A stretch of 64,000 nt of DNA from Flexithrix dorotheae DSM 6795 (GTDB taxonomy: Bacteria; Bacteroidota; Bacteroidia; Cytophagales; Flammeovirgaceae): the NCBI RefSeq assembly GCF_000379765.1, contig NZ_KB903431.1, positions 635,788 to 699,787 on the forward strand, in the 5' to 3' direction. Below are positions 8,499 through 17,611 of this stretch, piece after piece (within the stretch, counting starts at the first letter, position 1; every line of letters begins with the position of its first letter). Below the pieces are notes generated by a model. The model was not told the DNA's origin, did no database searches, and was given only the letters and a program-made list of their open reading frames with translations. Both the position numbers and the translations under genes were made by a program.

Positions 8499-9056
8499 TT
8501 AATCTCCTTTTAATGCCTCTGGCTTTGAGGCATTCATAATAAAAAAATAGATTAACCAACCTGCCAGTAGCATTCCGATTAAATAAATAGTCCAGGTAAG
8601 ACTGTATGAATTATCGGAGTTTTTCCCGTAAATAATTCCCAGGAAAATAGAAAGCAACATGTTAAGAATTAAGGCAAGCCCGCGAACCCAGGATTTGTTG
8701 TTGGCGAAAAATTCCTTTCTTGTTTTAATATTGGTATACCATTTATTTTTGTTGGGAACAAATACCAGTGCCTCAGGTACATAGGGTAAACTTTTACCAA
8801 GGAAATTTAATAAAACATTTAACCCCAGCATTATAAAAAAAGCAGTATAGAAAAAAGTAGACCGATTAACCTGCATTTGGGCCTGCTCTTCCAATCCAAA
8901 TGGAACTTCTATGGATAATGGGAAATAACTATAAGTTAACAAATCCACCGCCAAAAATCCCAACATCGAAAATATCCATAAAGGCTTTACAAGTACCATA
9001 AATAAAATTAAGATGATTAAAATTAATGTGCCCCCAGAAAAAAGTGAGGGCAGCAT
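8499..9056 (-). CDS. Integral membrane protein of unknown function
   Basis: 185 residues with about five hydrophobic helices (near 8-25, 28-45, 68-85, 124-142 and 155-174). A basic stretch VPNKNKWYTNIKTRKEF lies between the third and fourth. I do not recognise a family. The stop is only 6 bp from the stop of the convergent VanZ-like gene, and the start is 15 bp downstream of the bcp stop on the same strand. Co-transcription with bcp is therefore likely. Confidence 0.65.
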   Translation of the reverse strand: MLPSLFSGGTLILIILILFMVLVKPLWIFSMLGFLAVDLLTYSYFPLSIEVPFGLEEQAQMQVNRSTFFYTAFFIMLGLNVLLNFLGKSLPYVPEALVFVPNKNKWYTNIKTRKEFFANNKSWVRGLALILNMLLSIFLGIIYGKNSDNSYSLTWTIYLIGMLLAGWLIYFFIMNASKPEALKGD

Positions 9057-9071
9057 TTTCAGGCGGCAAAA

Positions 9072-9521
9072 TTAGCCAATTATCTGATTGGTATGGTCTT
9101 TTGTTTTTACTTTTTGAATAATTTCCTCAATTATGCCTTCTTCATTGATCACAAAGGTAGTTCTGAACGTACCCATATATTTCCTGCCATACATCGACTT
9201 TTCCCCCCAGGTTCCAAATTGATTGTGAATTTCTTTTTCTGTATCCGCAATTAGAGGAAAAGGAAGTTCATGTTTTTCAATGAATTTTTTGTGAGATTTT
9301 TCATTATCCGAACTAATTCCAATCACTACATAACCCTTTTCAAGTAAAGCTTCATAGTTGTCTCTCAGGTTACAGGCTTGTGCTGTACAACCAGGAGTAT
9401 TGTCTTTTGGGTAAAAATATAAGATGACTTTTTTACCTTTAAAATCTGTTAATTGAATCGCATTTCCATCCTGATCGATTCCTGAAAATTCAGGAGCTTT
9501 ATCTCCAACTTTTAATTCCAT
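9072..9521 (-). CDS. bcp: Thioredoxin-dependent thiol peroxidase, atypical 2-Cys peroxiredoxin
   Basis: Reduces hydroperoxides using thioredoxin. The peroxidatic Cys45 and resolving Cys50 are spaced five residues apart in TPGCTAQACNLRD, the BCP/PrxQ signature. The PKDNTPGC lead-in, the GISSDNEKSHKKF segment and the TFVINEEGII strand are all present. The 149-residue length is typical. It is the first gene of a probable two-gene unit with the membrane protein downstream. Confidence 0.95.
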   Translation of the reverse strand: MELKVGDKAPEFSGIDQDGNAIQLTDFKGKKVILYFYPKDNTPGCTAQACNLRDNYEALLEKGYVVIGISSDNEKSHKKFIEKHELPFPLIADTEKEIHNQFGTWGEKSMYGRKYMGTFRTTFVINEEGIIEEIIQKVKTKDHTNQIIG

Positions 9522-9758
9522 AGATATTAATTGTTTCAGTTATACAAGTTTTTTAATTTTATAATAAATCCGGATTTAATAAGAATGAATTAAGTTTCTT
9601 TTCGAAATCATTCAACTTCTTTTAATATGGTAAACTTTAGACAAACCATTTTGGTTTTAATAAAACATTCAATCCTTTTTTCAACTTCAAAGTTAATTTT
9701 ATAATTACACTTTTTAATTTTATTCGGCTCTTTTAAACATTTAAAAACTCCAGACATC

Positions 9759-10250
9759 ATGGCAGAATGGGTAACCGTATTATCATTAGTTTCATTTGGG
9801 TTATTATTATTAATTCTTGAATTAATCTTCATTCCGGGAACCACTGTAGTTGGGCTTATCGGATTAATTAGTTTGGGGTTTGGAGTGTATTTTGGATACG
9901 ATTATTTTGGAAGTGCTGTAGGCTCAGCCATTTTAGGAGGCAGTAGTTTGATCTTTTTTACAGGGGTATACATTAGCTTCAGGACTGGTGTATGGGGCAA
10001 GTTTGCACTCAAAAATATTTTATCAAGTAAAGTAAATGAAGATGAAGAGCCTTTGGTAATAGGTGATGTTGGTGTGGCTATTTCTGCCTTAAGGCCCTCA
10101 GGAAAAGCAGAGTTTAAAAACATTATCCGAGAGGTGAGTTCGCAGGGTAATTATATTGATGTGGGTCAGAAGATTCGGGTAATTCGTGTAGTAGGGAAAA
10201 AGGTTTTGGTGGAAATCGCTACTAAAAAAGTAGAGGCCGGAACTTATTAG
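9759..10250 (+). CDS. NfeD-like membrane protein
   Basis: 163 residues. Two or three N-terminal hydrophobic segments (about residues 4-76) are followed by a C-terminal small beta-barrel domain (about 90-160) of the NfeD/OB-fold type. That domain has GDVGVAISALRPSGKAEF, YIDVGQKIRVIRVVGKKVLVE and related strands. NfeD proteins usually pair with a stomatin/flotillin-type SPFH protein, but no such gene is nearby here. A 78-residue antisense frame overlaps the start and is discarded. Confidence 0.85.
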   Translation: MAEWVTVLSLVSFGLLLLILELIFIPGTTVVGLIGLISLGFGVYFGYDYFGSAVGSAILGGSSLIFFTGVYISFRTGVWGKFALKNILSSKVNEDEEPLVIGDVGVAISALRPSGKAEFKNIIREVSSQGNYIDVGQKIRVIRVVGKKVLVEIATKKVEAGTY

Positions 10251-10264
10251 AAAATAAATTAAAG

Positions 10265-10310
10265 AAAAAAGACTATACAATTCTGTTTAGATAATGGTAT
10301 AGTCTTTTTT
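10265..10310. terminator. Bidirectional terminator between the NfeD-like and NIPSNAP genes
   Basis: AAAAAAGACTATAC pairs perfectly with GTATAGTCTTTTTT (10265-10278 with 10297-10310), a 14-bp stem with an 18-base loop. The A/T arms provide U tails in both directions. Confidence 0.8.
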
Positions 10311-10314
10311 GTAT

Positions 10315-11100
10315 TCATAATTGAGAGTAGGGGGCTGGTTTTAGGAAAATACTGGTCACTTTCGAAACCGACTCTGCATATTCAGGCTTGTCTTTCATTA
10401 CTGCCCACTCAGGACTATCAATAAAGTCTTTCCATTCTTTTTTTCTTTCTTCCATATTTTCATAAACCAGCATATAAGTGAGGTTGGGTTTATTAATTCC
10501 GTAAATGGTTTCCCCAAAAAACACTGGTTCGAAACCTATTTTGTAGAATAGATCCAATTCTTCTTTATTGAACATTTCTACTTTCCTTTTCCCAGCATCC
10601 TCATTATAACTTTCATAAATTCTGAGCTCGAAGAGTTTATCTCCTTTTTGTTGAGGAATCTTTAATTTTGGAATGGCATCGAAGGCTTCTAATAGTGACG
10701 ATTGAATTCTTTCAACCACCATATTGTCTTTTCCAATCTGATCATATTTTTTACTGTTTTTTTGATACTCACTATCTTGCTCAACTTTTTTCATTATTGA
10801 AATGGCATCCTTAAAATTCTGAAAGGGAATGAGCAGGTAAATACTTAAATTTTCAGCATCTTCCATTGGGTGAAAAACTCCAATGTTTTTCACTCCTTGT
10901 TTGTTAAGCGCTGGAATTAGGGCATTTTTTAAGTAATCATCCAAAATAGGAATGTTAGCTTTATTGGTTACCTGAAATTCCCTTAATTCATAGTACTCTT
11001 TTGAAGCGTTTGGATTTGAGCTTTTTCCTAAACTCAAACTGGGTAAACCAAGACTTAGAGAGGAGAATGAGGCATATTTAAAAAAGTTTCTTCTTTTCAT
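10315..11100 (-). CDS. NIPSNAP-family protein with a Tat-like signal
   Basis: 261 residues. The N-terminus MKRRNFFKYASFSSLSLGLP is a twin-arginine-type signal (RRNFFK), which suggests export in a folded state. The mature part has two repeated ferredoxin-like NIPSNAP modules. The first begins with YYELREFQVTNKANIPILDDYL (about 36-140), and the second begins with LFELRIYESYNEDAGKRKVEMF (about 147-255). Both are dimeric alpha-beta barrel units. Bacterial members have no settled function. It is often seen near secreted sugar-catabolism genes in this phylum, but here its neighbours are unrelated. Confidence 0.85.
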   Translation of the reverse strand: MKRRNFFKYASFSSLSLGLPSLSLGKSSNPNASKEYYELREFQVTNKANIPILDDYLKNALIPALNKQGVKNIGVFHPMEDAENLSIYLLIPFQNFKDAISIMKKVEQDSEYQKNSKKYDQIGKDNMVVERIQSSLLEAFDAIPKLKIPQQKGDKLFELRIYESYNEDAGKRKVEMFNKEELDLFYKIGFEPVFFGETIYGINKPNLTYMLVYENMEERKKEWKDFIDSPEWAVMKDKPEYAESVSKVTSIFLKPAPYSQL

Positions 11101-11353
11101 TTTCTATGGAATAAATAGGTTTGTGAATCTGTTGGTTCAAAGTGAAGTAATCTTAATGTTTTAAATGAGAGTAAAATTAATCCACTTCATTAATTGTAAT
11201 TTTCCCTGAATTTAATTTGGAATAAAAGGAATACCAATTTTAAGGATAATTTCTTTAATGATTCTGTAAAATCAATTCTTGAAAAGGAATTTTTTCGAAT
11301 CTTTTTAAAGCAAATTAAGTTTCAACCTTTGACTATCAAATTAATTAAATATT

Positions 11354-11713
11354 ATGAAAAAAACTCTGATACTTGGTGCCAGCGAAAACCCCAGCAGGTA
11401 TGCCTATAGGGCAGCCCACATGTTAAAGAATAGCGGACATGAAATTGTGCCCATTGGAAGAAGAAATGGCCAGGTGGCCGGGGAACATATTCTAACTGAA
11501 AAAGAAGTGAAAAAGGAAATTGATACAATTACACTTTACCTCAATGCTAAAAACCAGGAGGAGTGGTACGATTATATTTTAAGCACCAAACCCAATAGAA
11601 TCATTTTTAATCCTGGAACTGAAAATCCAAACTTGAAAAAACTTGCGGAGGAACACCAGATAGAAACGATAAATGCCTGTACCCTTGTAATGCTTTCCGT
11701 AGGAAACTATTAG
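11354..11713 (+). CDS. CoA-binding domain protein (YccU-like)
   Basis: 119 residues with a Rossmann-type fold. MKKTLILGASENPSRYAYRA gives the nucleotide-binding loop, then GHEIVPIGRRNGQVAGE, then YLNAKNQEEWYDYIL and IIFNPGTENPNLKKLAEE. This matches single-domain CoA-binding proteins related to succinyl-CoA synthetase alpha. The substrate and role are unknown. It precedes purC by 176 bp on the same strand with no obvious terminator between them. Confidence 0.85.
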   Translation: MKKTLILGASENPSRYAYRAAHMLKNSGHEIVPIGRRNGQVAGEHILTEKEVKKEIDTITLYLNAKNQEEWYDYILSTKPNRIIFNPGTENPNLKKLAEEHQIETINACTLVMLSVGNY

Positions 11714-11889
11714 TATTAATAGAAAGAAATTCTACTGCTTTTTAATATGTAATTAATGGAATGTTTACTTTTGGAAGATCAAATTTGTGGGAAAATTTTA
11801 ACTCAAATCTTAATTATTTGCAAGCCTGCTTTTTGGGTTTTCAGGTGATTTAATTTTTCAATAACTTTACTATTTAACAAGCAGAATTA

Positions 11890-12825
11890 ATGGCCATTAA
11901 AGAAACAAAATTTCAATTCGAGAACAGCACCGGTTACTATTGTGGAAAAGTAAGAGATGTATATTCATTTGAGGATAAACTGGCAATGGTGACCTCAGAT
12001 AGAATTTCTGCTTTTGATGTGGTATTACCAAGGGCGATACCTTATAAAGGTCAGGTACTGAACCAGATAGCAAATTTGTTTTTAAAACTGACCAGCGATA
12101 TCGTACCAAATTGGGTGGAATCAGTTCCTCACCCAAATGTAACTATAGGAAAAAAATGTGAGCCATTTATGGTTGAAATGGTAATCAGAGGATATCTTGC
12201 AGGACATGCTGCAAGGGAATATAAAGCAGGAAAAAGAATGCTTTGTGGGGTTGCATTGCCGGAAGGGTTAAAGGAAAATGACAAATTGCCTGAACCAATC
12301 ATTACCCCAACCACCAAAGCCCATGAAGGCCATGATGAAGATATTTCAAGAGAGGATATTCTGGCTAAAGGAATAATAGATGAGGCGGATTATTTGAAGC
12401 TGGAAGATTATACCAGAAAGTTATTTCAAAGAGGAACCGAAATAGCGGCAAAGTCGGGATTGCTTTTGGTAGATACCAAATATGAATTTGGTAAACTTAA
12501 TGGGGAAATCTATTTACTTGATGAAATTCATACACCGGATTCGAGTAGATATTTTTATGCAGAGGGATACCAGGAAAGGCAGAATAAAGGAGAAAAACAA
12601 AAGCAACTTTCCAAAGAATTCGTGAGGCAATGGTTAATTGAAAATGGATTTCAGGGGAAGGAAGGACAAGAAGTGCCGGAAATGTCTGATGAATTTGTAG
12701 AAAGTGTTTCTAACAGATATATTGAATTATACCAAAACATTACCGGAAAGGCTTTCGTTAAAGCAGAAAATAATGATATTCAAACAATAGAGGCGAGTAT
12801 CAGAAACTTTTTCAATGTAAATTGA
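11890..12825 (+). CDS. purC: Phosphoribosylaminoimidazole-succinocarboxamide synthase
   Basis: Joins CAIR and aspartate with ATP to form SAICAR in purine synthesis. Diagnostic parts are [15 protein letters not shown] at the N-terminus, [12 protein letters not shown], the [16 protein letters not shown] block, [12 protein letters not shown], and [13 protein letters not shown] near residue 215. The 311-residue length matches the longer form found in Bacteroidota and eukaryotes rather than the 237-residue E. coli form. A short gap leads to the STAS gene, so they may be co-transcribed. Confidence 0.96.
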   Translation: MAIKETKFQFENSTGYYCGKVRDVYSFEDKLAMVTSDRISAFDVVLPRAIPYKGQVLNQIANLFLKLTSDIVPNWVESVPHPNVTIGKKCEPFMVEMVIRGYLAGHAAREYKAGKRMLCGVALPEGLKENDKLPEPIITPTTKAHEGHDEDISREDILAKGIIDEADYLKLEDYTRKLFQRGTEIAAKSGLLLVDTKYEFGKLNGEIYLLDEIHTPDSSRYFYAEGYQERQNKGEKQKQLSKEFVRQWLIENGFQGKEGQEVPEMSDEFVESVSNRYIELYQNITGKAFVKAENNDIQTIEASIRNFFNVN

Positions 12826-12858
12826 TATATTTGAAGAAATATTATAAAGACAAGTCTA

Positions 12859-13233
12859 ATGAAATATTCAATAGAAAAATCTGAAAAATACACCAAGCTT
12901 TTATTAAATGAAGAAAAGTTAGATACTTTAAAAGCTCCTAGTTTAAAATCGGAAATTATTACCCTTTATCAATCAGGTACAATTAACCTGATCCTGAATT
13001 TGTCGAATGTAAAATATGTTGATTCTTCAGGATTAAGTGCCGTTTTAGTAGCTAATAGGCTTTCAAAGGAAGTAGGAGGATATTTGGTGTTGGTAGGAGT
13101 TACTGATCACGTGATGAAACTGGTTAAAATTTCCAAACTGGATCATGTACTTAATATTTTACCAACTGAAGAAGAAGCTGTAGACGCTATTTTTTTGAAC
13201 GAAATTGAAAAAGATTTCAACGGAGAAGAGTAA
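12859..13233 (+). CDS. STAS-domain protein, anti-sigma factor antagonist-like
   Basis: 124 residues, a single STAS domain. The phosphorylation-site loop is NVKYVDSSGLSAVLVANR with Ser57 as the probable phosphoacceptor. It is followed by GGYLVLVGVTDHVMKLVKIS and LDHVLNILPTEEEAVDAI. Such proteins bind anti-sigma kinases when unphosphorylated. No partner kinase or phosphatase gene is adjacent. It is 33 bp downstream of purC and is closed by a strong hairpin. Confidence 0.88.
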   Translation: MKYSIEKSEKYTKLLLNEEKLDTLKAPSLKSEIITLYQSGTINLILNLSNVKYVDSSGLSAVLVANRLSKEVGGYLVLVGVTDHVMKLVKISKLDHVLNILPTEEEAVDAIFLNEIEKDFNGEE

Positions 13234-13260
13234 TAGACAATAGCTTTATATTTTGTAATA

Positions 13261-13302
13261 AAGAATATCCATCAGCTGTTAAGTTGATGGATATTCTTAT
13301 TT
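13261..13302 (+). terminator. Hairpin terminator after the STAS gene
   Basis: A 14-bp perfect stem AAGAATATCCATCA / TGATGGATATTCTT (13261-13274 with 13285-13298) with a 10-base loop and a short T-rich tail. It separates the purC-STAS unit from rnz. Confidence 0.75.
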
Positions 13303-13328
13303 TAAGTCATTTAATAGTTGGTTAATTC

Positions 13329-14243
13329 GTGCATTTTGAAATAAAAATTTTAGGTTCTGGTTCTGCTACTCCTGCCTGGGGCCGCCACCTTTCCTCTCAA
13401 ATACTAAATATTGAACATCAGTACCTTATGATCGATTGTGGGGAAGCCACACAATTCAGGGTAATCTATGAGAAAGTTAAAGTTAAAAAACTGAATCACA
13501 TTTTTATTAGCCATTTGCATGGTGATCATTACTTTGGGATTTTTGGCCTGCTCTCTACGCTTAACTTAAATGGACGGAAAAATGATTTACATATTTACGG
13601 ACCCAGAGGCCTTGATGAAGTAATTGTGACCAACTTGAGGATTTCTAACTCAGTTTTGGGATATAAGTTAATTTTCCATGAAATAAATTTGGAAAAAAAT
13701 GAAAAGTCTAAAACTTTACTGGAAAATGACACTTTTAAAATAACTGCATTTCCCTTGTGCCATAGAATTACCTGTTTTGGATTTTTATTTACGGCCCAAT
13801 CAAAAACCTCCAAAATAAATGCAGCAAATTTGCCCAAAAATTTCCCTTTTGAATTAATTCGGGAGTTGAAGGCCGGGAATGACGTAAGATGGGAAGGTGA
13901 AGATTTCCTTTCAAGTAAATTGACCTATACAAAAGAAGAAAAAAAGGAATATGCCTATTGTACCGATACCATTATTCAAGAGGGCATAATTCCGATTATC
14001 AAAGGGGTAGATTTGCTATACCATGAGGCTACTTTTATGGAGGATAATGTACACAGGGCCAAAACGACTTTTCACTCAACTGCCTCTCAGGCTGGAAAAT
14101 TTGCAGCTCAGGCTCAGGTTAAAAAACTTATTGTAGGCCATTTTTCTTCACGATACAAGGAACTGGATTTGTTGCTTGAGGAAGCTCAGCAATACTTTGA
14201 AAATACTGAGCTGGCATTGGAGGGAAGGAATTTTACCATTTAG
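13329..14243 (+). CDS. rnz: Ribonuclease Z
   Basis: Zinc-dependent endonuclease that matures the 3' ends of tRNA precursors. The metallo-beta-lactamase motif HLHGDH is at residues 62-67. The start LGSGSATPAWGRHLSSQIL is typical of the family, and later ligands appear in CTDTII, HEATF and VGHFSSRY. Length is 304 residues. The start codon is GTG at 13329; it gives the standard N-terminus HFEIKILGSGSATP. It begins about 30 bp after the preceding terminator. Confidence 0.94.
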   Translation: MHFEIKILGSGSATPAWGRHLSSQILNIEHQYLMIDCGEATQFRVIYEKVKVKKLNHIFISHLHGDHYFGIFGLLSTLNLNGRKNDLHIYGPRGLDEVIVTNLRISNSVLGYKLIFHEINLEKNEKSKTLLENDTFKITAFPLCHRITCFGFLFTAQSKTSKINAANLPKNFPFELIRELKAGNDVRWEGEDFLSSKLTYTKEEKKEYAYCTDTIIQEGIIPIIKGVDLLYHEATFMEDNVHRAKTTFHSTASQAGKFAAQAQVKKLIVGHFSSRYKELDLLLEEAQQYFENTELALEGRNFTI

Positions 14244-14259
14244 GCAGAAAAAAAGGCTA

Positions 14260-14394
14260 CTATTTAGTAACCTTCTTGGGATTGTTTTTTTTATTGATTT
14301 CTGCTTTCTTTTTGTTAACAAGGTTATCAATTTTATGAAACCATTTATCAATTTCATTTCTTTCCTGCGAGGTAAGGGCCTTTAGTTTATCCAT
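14260..14394 (-). CDS. Small basic protein of 44 residues (possible gene)
   Basis: An ATG-initiated frame of 44 codons, MDKLKALTSQERNEIDKW followed by FHKIDNLVNKKKAEINKKNN and PKKVTK. It is strongly Lys/Asn-rich and probably forms two short helices. It lies in the space after rnz on the opposite strand, ending 17 bp from the rnz stop. The amphipathic DKLKALTSQERNEIDKWFHKID section looks more like protein than like random AT-rich translation. No domain is recognisable and there is no clear ribosome site, so I treat it as plausible rather than certain. Confidence 0.45.
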   Translation of the reverse strand: MDKLKALTSQERNEIDKWFHKIDNLVNKKKAEINKKNNPKKVTK

Positions 14395-14578
14395 TTTTTT
14401 AGGTTTAATTGTTCAATTGTTTGTATAAGTAGATCGCATTTGTTCCCCAAAAAGATACTTGGTATTTCTAAAACTAATAGGAGTTGAAAAAATTTTATTA
14501 TCAGGAAGATTTTCAAATTAACACAATGCCTTTTATGGAGTTACACTCCTTTCAGGATTTAGTAGCAATTGACAATAA

Positions 14579-15340
14579 TTAATTAAGAAGTGCTTTTTTC
14601 TCCAGAAGTTTAATTGCCTCAATTTCGATCTTTTTAGCTTTAGGGAATAGAATCTTGTTCTCAATAAAAGAGTGAGTTTTTAAGTCATTTTCAAAGGCTT
14701 TCAATTCCTGGTAAACCACTTTTGTGAAAATTCCTGTATTTTCCGAAATGCAGTATCCTTTGGTCAGTTCTCTAATTCCCTTCATTTCATCATCTTCACA
14801 CTGGTGATCTGAAAAGATCTTATCAATAGAAAAGTTATCTAAATCTTCAAATAAACTTACCGGATTAAATCCATTCTGGATAGCTGAATTCAACCTTTCT
14901 ATATAACCAAAGTGATATTTTTCTTCTTCATAAATATGTCGGATAAAATCCTCCGCAAAAATTGGGAACACAAATTTTAAATCTCTTGCTTCCTCCGGAT
15001 TATCGAAAAATGAAGGTTTAATATTTTGAATTAGATCTGCCATGTAAGGCAGTTTATGTCTGATAAATGATTGGTGAGCTTTTTTGAGGTATTGTATGAT
15101 AATGTCAATTTCGTATTCCTGTTCCAGATCAGGGGTAAGTTTTAAATCCTGATTTTCCTGACATGACTCTAGTGTTTTTATTACAGTAAAAACATCTATG
15201 CCCTTTTTCTGACAAACAGATTCTAAAGGGTCATTGTAAAATTTGTAAAACTCAATTCCGAAAAAATGTAGTACTGAAGCAAGCACATAATTTTTTGCAA
15301 CAATGTCTTTTATGAATTGTTTCTGATAACTCTGGCTCAT
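14579..15340 (-). CDS. RIC/YtfE-like hemerythrin-domain protein, divergent
   Basis: 253 residues. The N-terminus VLASVLHFFGIEFYKFYN then CQKKGID matches the ScdA/RIC N-terminal domain layout, but the family's Cys-Cys pair is replaced by Tyr-Lys. The C-terminal part resembles a di-iron hemerythrin domain: HQSFIRHKLP, FIRHIYEEEKYHF, SDHQCEDDEMKGIRELTKGY and THSFIENKILFP. Canonical members repair iron-sulphur clusters after nitric oxide or oxidative damage. The His-Gly ligand motif expected between the first two motifs is not evident, so the di-iron site may be altered. It is divergent from the HSP90-family gene. Confidence 0.72.
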   Translation of the reverse strand: MSQSYQKQFIKDIVAKNYVLASVLHFFGIEFYKFYNDPLESVCQKKGIDVFTVIKTLESCQENQDLKLTPDLEQEYEIDIIIQYLKKAHQSFIRHKLPYMADLIQNIKPSFFDNPEEARDLKFVFPIFAEDFIRHIYEEEKYHFGYIERLNSAIQNGFNPVSLFEDLDNFSIDKIFSDHQCEDDEMKGIRELTKGYCISENTGIFTKVVYQELKAFENDLKTHSFIENKILFPKAKKIEIEAIKLLEKKALLN

Positions 15341-15685
15341 GCTTTAGCGAAAATAAAAATAGAATTAAGATTGAAATTTAATGAAAACATCTAAATATCC
15401 TGGAGGACCAGTTTACAAATCTGATGATTATTACAAAAATAATTCGTCAAATTAAATACAAGTTTAAAATTAACCAAAAAATGTGGTTAAAATCTGATTT
15501 TATAGTTTGAAATCCAATTGAACAGGTCTGGAACCCATAAAAATCAAATATATTTTTCGTATTTCTGGTGTTAAAGTAGGTAAATTGATTTCATTGCTTT
15601 ATGGTTTTGTGGATTTTTCTTTATAATTTCTACTAAAAATTGCTTTAAAGAAACATATCTCGAATTTTAGAGAACAAAAATATAT
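15341..15685. other. 345-bp divergent intergenic region
   Basis: This very AT-rich region lies between the divergent RIC-like and HSP90-family genes and presumably holds both promoters. I found no exact TAnnTTTG element, strong hairpin, RNA gene or credible small ORF. Confidence 0.5.
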
Positions 15686-17485
15686 ATGCATAAATTTAAT
15701 TTTCAGGTCAATCTTGAAGGAATAATTGATATTCTTTCTAACCATTTATATAGTGAAGAAAGAGTATTCATCAGGGAACTGTTACAAAATGCCACCGATG
15801 CGATCAGTGCAAGGAAAAGACTTGATCCGGCAGTGGAAGGGGAGATTTCTCTGGAGATTATTGAAAAAGATAATGAGAACCCTGCTCAGTTAATCGTTGA
15901 GGATAATGGAATTGGTTTAACAGAACAGGAGGTCCATGAATTTTTATCTAATATTGGTTCTAGTTCCAAAAGAGATGAACTTTCCCTTAAAAGACAGGAT
16001 TTTATAGGGCAATTTGGAATTGGCCTGCTTTCCTGCTTTATGGTTACTCATGAAATTGTTATGATAACCAAATCTTATAAAGGAGGAAGGGCCATTGAAT
16101 GGATTGGAAATAGTGATGGATCTTATTCTATTAAACAACTGGAAAGGGATTTTGAACCAGGAACGAAAATTTACCTAAAGGCCAAGCCTGGGAAAAATCT
16201 GTTATTTGTTCCTTCAAAAATTCAAGAAATCGTTCGCTATTACGGTGACTTGTTACCTTACCCGGTTTATCTGCTTAATCCTTATGGGAAGGAAATCATT
16301 AACGAAGGAATTGCACCATGGGAAAAATACTTTGATACTAAGAGTGAGGAAAGGGTTGAGTTTATGGATTTTGGTAAAAAGCACTTTGATCTGAATTTTA
16401 TAGATTACATTCCAATAAAAACCAATTATGGAGAAGCAGAAGGGGTGGCTTATATTTTACCATATGAGACCAATCCCTCCGCCAAAAAGACTAATAAGGT
16501 TTTTCTGAAAAATATGCTTGTTTCCGAAAAGGTAGATAATATATTACCTGATTGGGCATTCTTTGTGAAATGTATAATTAATGTCCAAAACTTGCGGCCT
16601 ACGGCATCAAGGGAAGGGTTTTATGAAGATGAAAATCTCTTCCAGACGAAAAATGAAATTGGGGAAATATTCAAGGCCTATTTTTTAGAGCTCGAAAAGA
16701 CCAATCCTGAAAAATTAAAAAAACTTTATGTAATTCATTATCATTCAATGAATGCTCTTGCATTGCATGATGATGAATTTTTTAAAATAATCATCAATTA
16801 TATTCCATTTGAAACGGCAAGTGGTCATTTAACAATTCCCGAATTCGAAAGACATTCAGGAATAATCAGACATATACCTGATGTAGATGAGTTTAAACAA
16901 ATAGCCGGAGTGGCTCATGCTCAGGGCATTCCTATAATTAATTCCGGATATACCTACAAAAGAGAACTTTTGGAAAAACTGGAAAAGGTTTTTCCCGAGA
17001 AAAAAGTGAATCAGGTGTCTACTGAGCAATTCATTGAACAATTTGAAAACTTAAATGAGGACGAACTCAATCAGGTTGATGCCTTTTTTAAAATTGCTGA
17101 AGAAACCCTTTGGGAGTTTAAATGTGTGCCTATTATTAAAAAATTTGACCCTGTGAATATACCAACTCTTTATAGTAAGGATGAATTTATGGGGTTTCTG
17201 AAATCTGCTAACAAGTCGAAAGATGTTTCCAATAATTTGTGGGGTGGTATAATTAATAGTATTACAAATGAGGAATTTGCCATGGCCAATGCTTCACTTT
17301 GCTTTAACTATAACAGCCCGCTCATCAGAAAAATGGTTTCAGTAGGGGATGAGGATAAACTGGCACTGTTTATTAAAGTAATTTATGTACAGGCTTTAAT
17401 GCTTGGCCACCACCCGCTTCAGGCCAATGAAATGAAAATTTTAAGTGAGGGACTGGTAGATTTAATCGATTTGAGTTTACATTGA
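15686..17485 (+). CDS. HSP90-family chaperone (short, non-HtpG subfamily)
   Basis: 599 residues. The GHKL ATPase N-domain has the N-box with Glu31 and Asn35 (RELLQNATDA), D73-N-G-I-G, and the lid/GQFGIG segment at 108-113. The middle domain includes VFLKNMLVSEKVDNILPDW and the catalytic-loop-like NLRPTASREGFYEDENLF. The start MHKFNFQVNLEGIIDILSNHLY matches the HSP90 subfamily best known from actinobacteria, not the classic HtpG start with a FLRELVSNA context. The C-terminal third is short and divergent. It is monocistronic, with a long AT-rich leader. The chaperone role is inferred from the family. Confidence 0.88.
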   Translation: MHKFNFQVNLEGIIDILSNHLYSEERVFIRELLQNATDAISARKRLDPAVEGEISLEIIEKDNENPAQLIVEDNGIGLTEQEVHEFLSNIGSSSKRDELSLKRQDFIGQFGIGLLSCFMVTHEIVMITKSYKGGRAIEWIGNSDGSYSIKQLERDFEPGTKIYLKAKPGKNLLFVPSKIQEIVRYYGDLLPYPVYLLNPYGKEIINEGIAPWEKYFDTKSEERVEFMDFGKKHFDLNFIDYIPIKTNYGEAEGVAYILPYETNPSAKKTNKVFLKNMLVSEKVDNILPDWAFFVKCIINVQNLRPTASREGFYEDENLFQTKNEIGEIFKAYFLELEKTNPEKLKKLYVIHYHSMNALALHDDEFFKIIINYIPFETASGHLTIPEFERHSGIIRHIPDVDEFKQIAGVAHAQGIPIINSGYTYKRELLEKLEKVFPEKKVNQVSTEQFIEQFENLNEDELNQVDAFFKIAEETLWEFKCVPIIKKFDPVNIPTLYSKDEFMGFLKSANKSKDVSNNLWGGIINSITNEEFAMANASLCFNYNSPLIRKMVSVGDEDKLALFIKVIYVQALMLGHHPLQANEMKILSEGLVDLIDLSLH

Positions 17486-17611
17486 ATGTAACTTACATCA
17501 AAATTCAAAACGTTCAGAAATTAAAAGAATAATTCCTAATCTATTTTATTCTTGATTAATTTTGGCTAAAACTTTGAGCTTCAAACTTCCGAAAAAAAAT
17601 TACCACAGACA

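Noticed and set aside
9608-9844. 78-residue minus-strand ORF before the NfeD-like gene
   Set aside because: Overlaps the start of a well-supported gene; Lys/Asn-rich with no recognisable feature.
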